Origin: Alteromonadales bacterium alter-6D02
GTDB taxonomy: Bacteria > Pseudomonadota > Gammaproteobacteria > Enterobacterales > Psychrobiaceae
DNA length: 64,000 nucleotides
NCBI GenBank assembly: GCA_002835545.1
Contig: PIZK01000021.1
Location: 1 to 64,000, forward strand
Direction of reading: 5' to 3'
A program made the translations under genes and the position numbers. The notes under the pieces were generated by a model. The model was not told where the DNA came from. It saw only the letters and a list, made by a program, of their open reading frames with translations, and ran no database searches. Of this stretch, positions 63,976 through 64,000 are shown piece by piece; the first letter of the stretch is position 1; each line of letters starts with the position of its first letter.

Positions 63976-64000
63976 AAGCAAAAAGTGCACGGGATTGTTG

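Overview
The window looks like a chromosomal segment of a marine gammaproteobacterium of the Alteromonadales, most likely Colwelliaceae (Colwellia/Thalassotalea type). That placement is inferred from the AT-rich composition, from protein similarity recalled from memory (for example a secreted M1 aminopeptidase of the Colwellia ColAP type) and from familiar gene neighbourhoods such as deoCABD, nrdR-ribD-ribE-ribBX-ribH-nusB-thiL-pgpA and rluD/bamD. Nearly all of it is intact housekeeping sequence. I saw no insertion sequence, prophage, CRISPR array, tRNA gene or broken gene.

Layout, left to right. Positions 1-110 carry a leftward promoter of the ribosomal RNA P1 type, so an rrn operon probably begins at the left edge. 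Then come nnrS, a DUF4124 gene, clpB (sigma-32-like promoter; terminator hidden inside the convergent DUF4124 gene), pgeF, rluD, bamD, glnB and a secreted M1 aminopeptidase (0-9.9 kb). A complete minor-pilin operon fimT-pilV-pilW-pilX-pilY1-pilE fills 10.0-16.7 kb. From 23.3 kb leftwards to 17.2 kb runs a lysine-riboswitch operon: lysC, dapA, dapD, a LysA-like decarboxylase, an M14 deacylase and perhaps an S4 protein. At 23.5-25.1 kb lie modF and a DUF2970 gene. At 25.2-30.9 kb an ABC ATPase, a TonB-dependent receptor and two ABC-2 permeases follow a promoter covered by two tandem Zur-like boxes. A cytochrome c oxidase locus (31-40.6 kb) holds ctaC-ctaD-ctaG-ctaE, SURF1, a SCO-like protein, ctaB, SCO1 and, separately, ctaA. 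The riboflavin/nusB/thiL/pgpA group and glyA occupy 40.7-48.4 kb. The 49-57.7 kb stretch mixes ettA and radA with a diguanylate cyclase and three PilZ-domain genes. The window ends with serB/ahpA and the deo operon.

The strongest candidate for a little-described system is the 25.2-30.9 kb unit. Its promoter has one perfect and one near-perfect copy of the Zur core TGTTATAnTATAACA, one over the -35 and one just downstream of the -10. This suggests a zinc-starvation-induced outer-membrane receptor working with an ABC-2-type transporter that has no binding protein gene. Second is the lysine operon: the riboswitch has a readable ribosome-site-sequestering switch, and the last two enzymes (a divergent LysA-like decarboxylase and an AstE/ASPA-type deacylase) suggest a variant final part of the pathway. 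Smaller items include two overlapping leader minigenes ahead of the diguanylate cyclase, a ten-copy CTTAA tandem repeat, a shared promoter-like motif before two PilZ genes, and an 818-residue protein with two PilZ-like domains.
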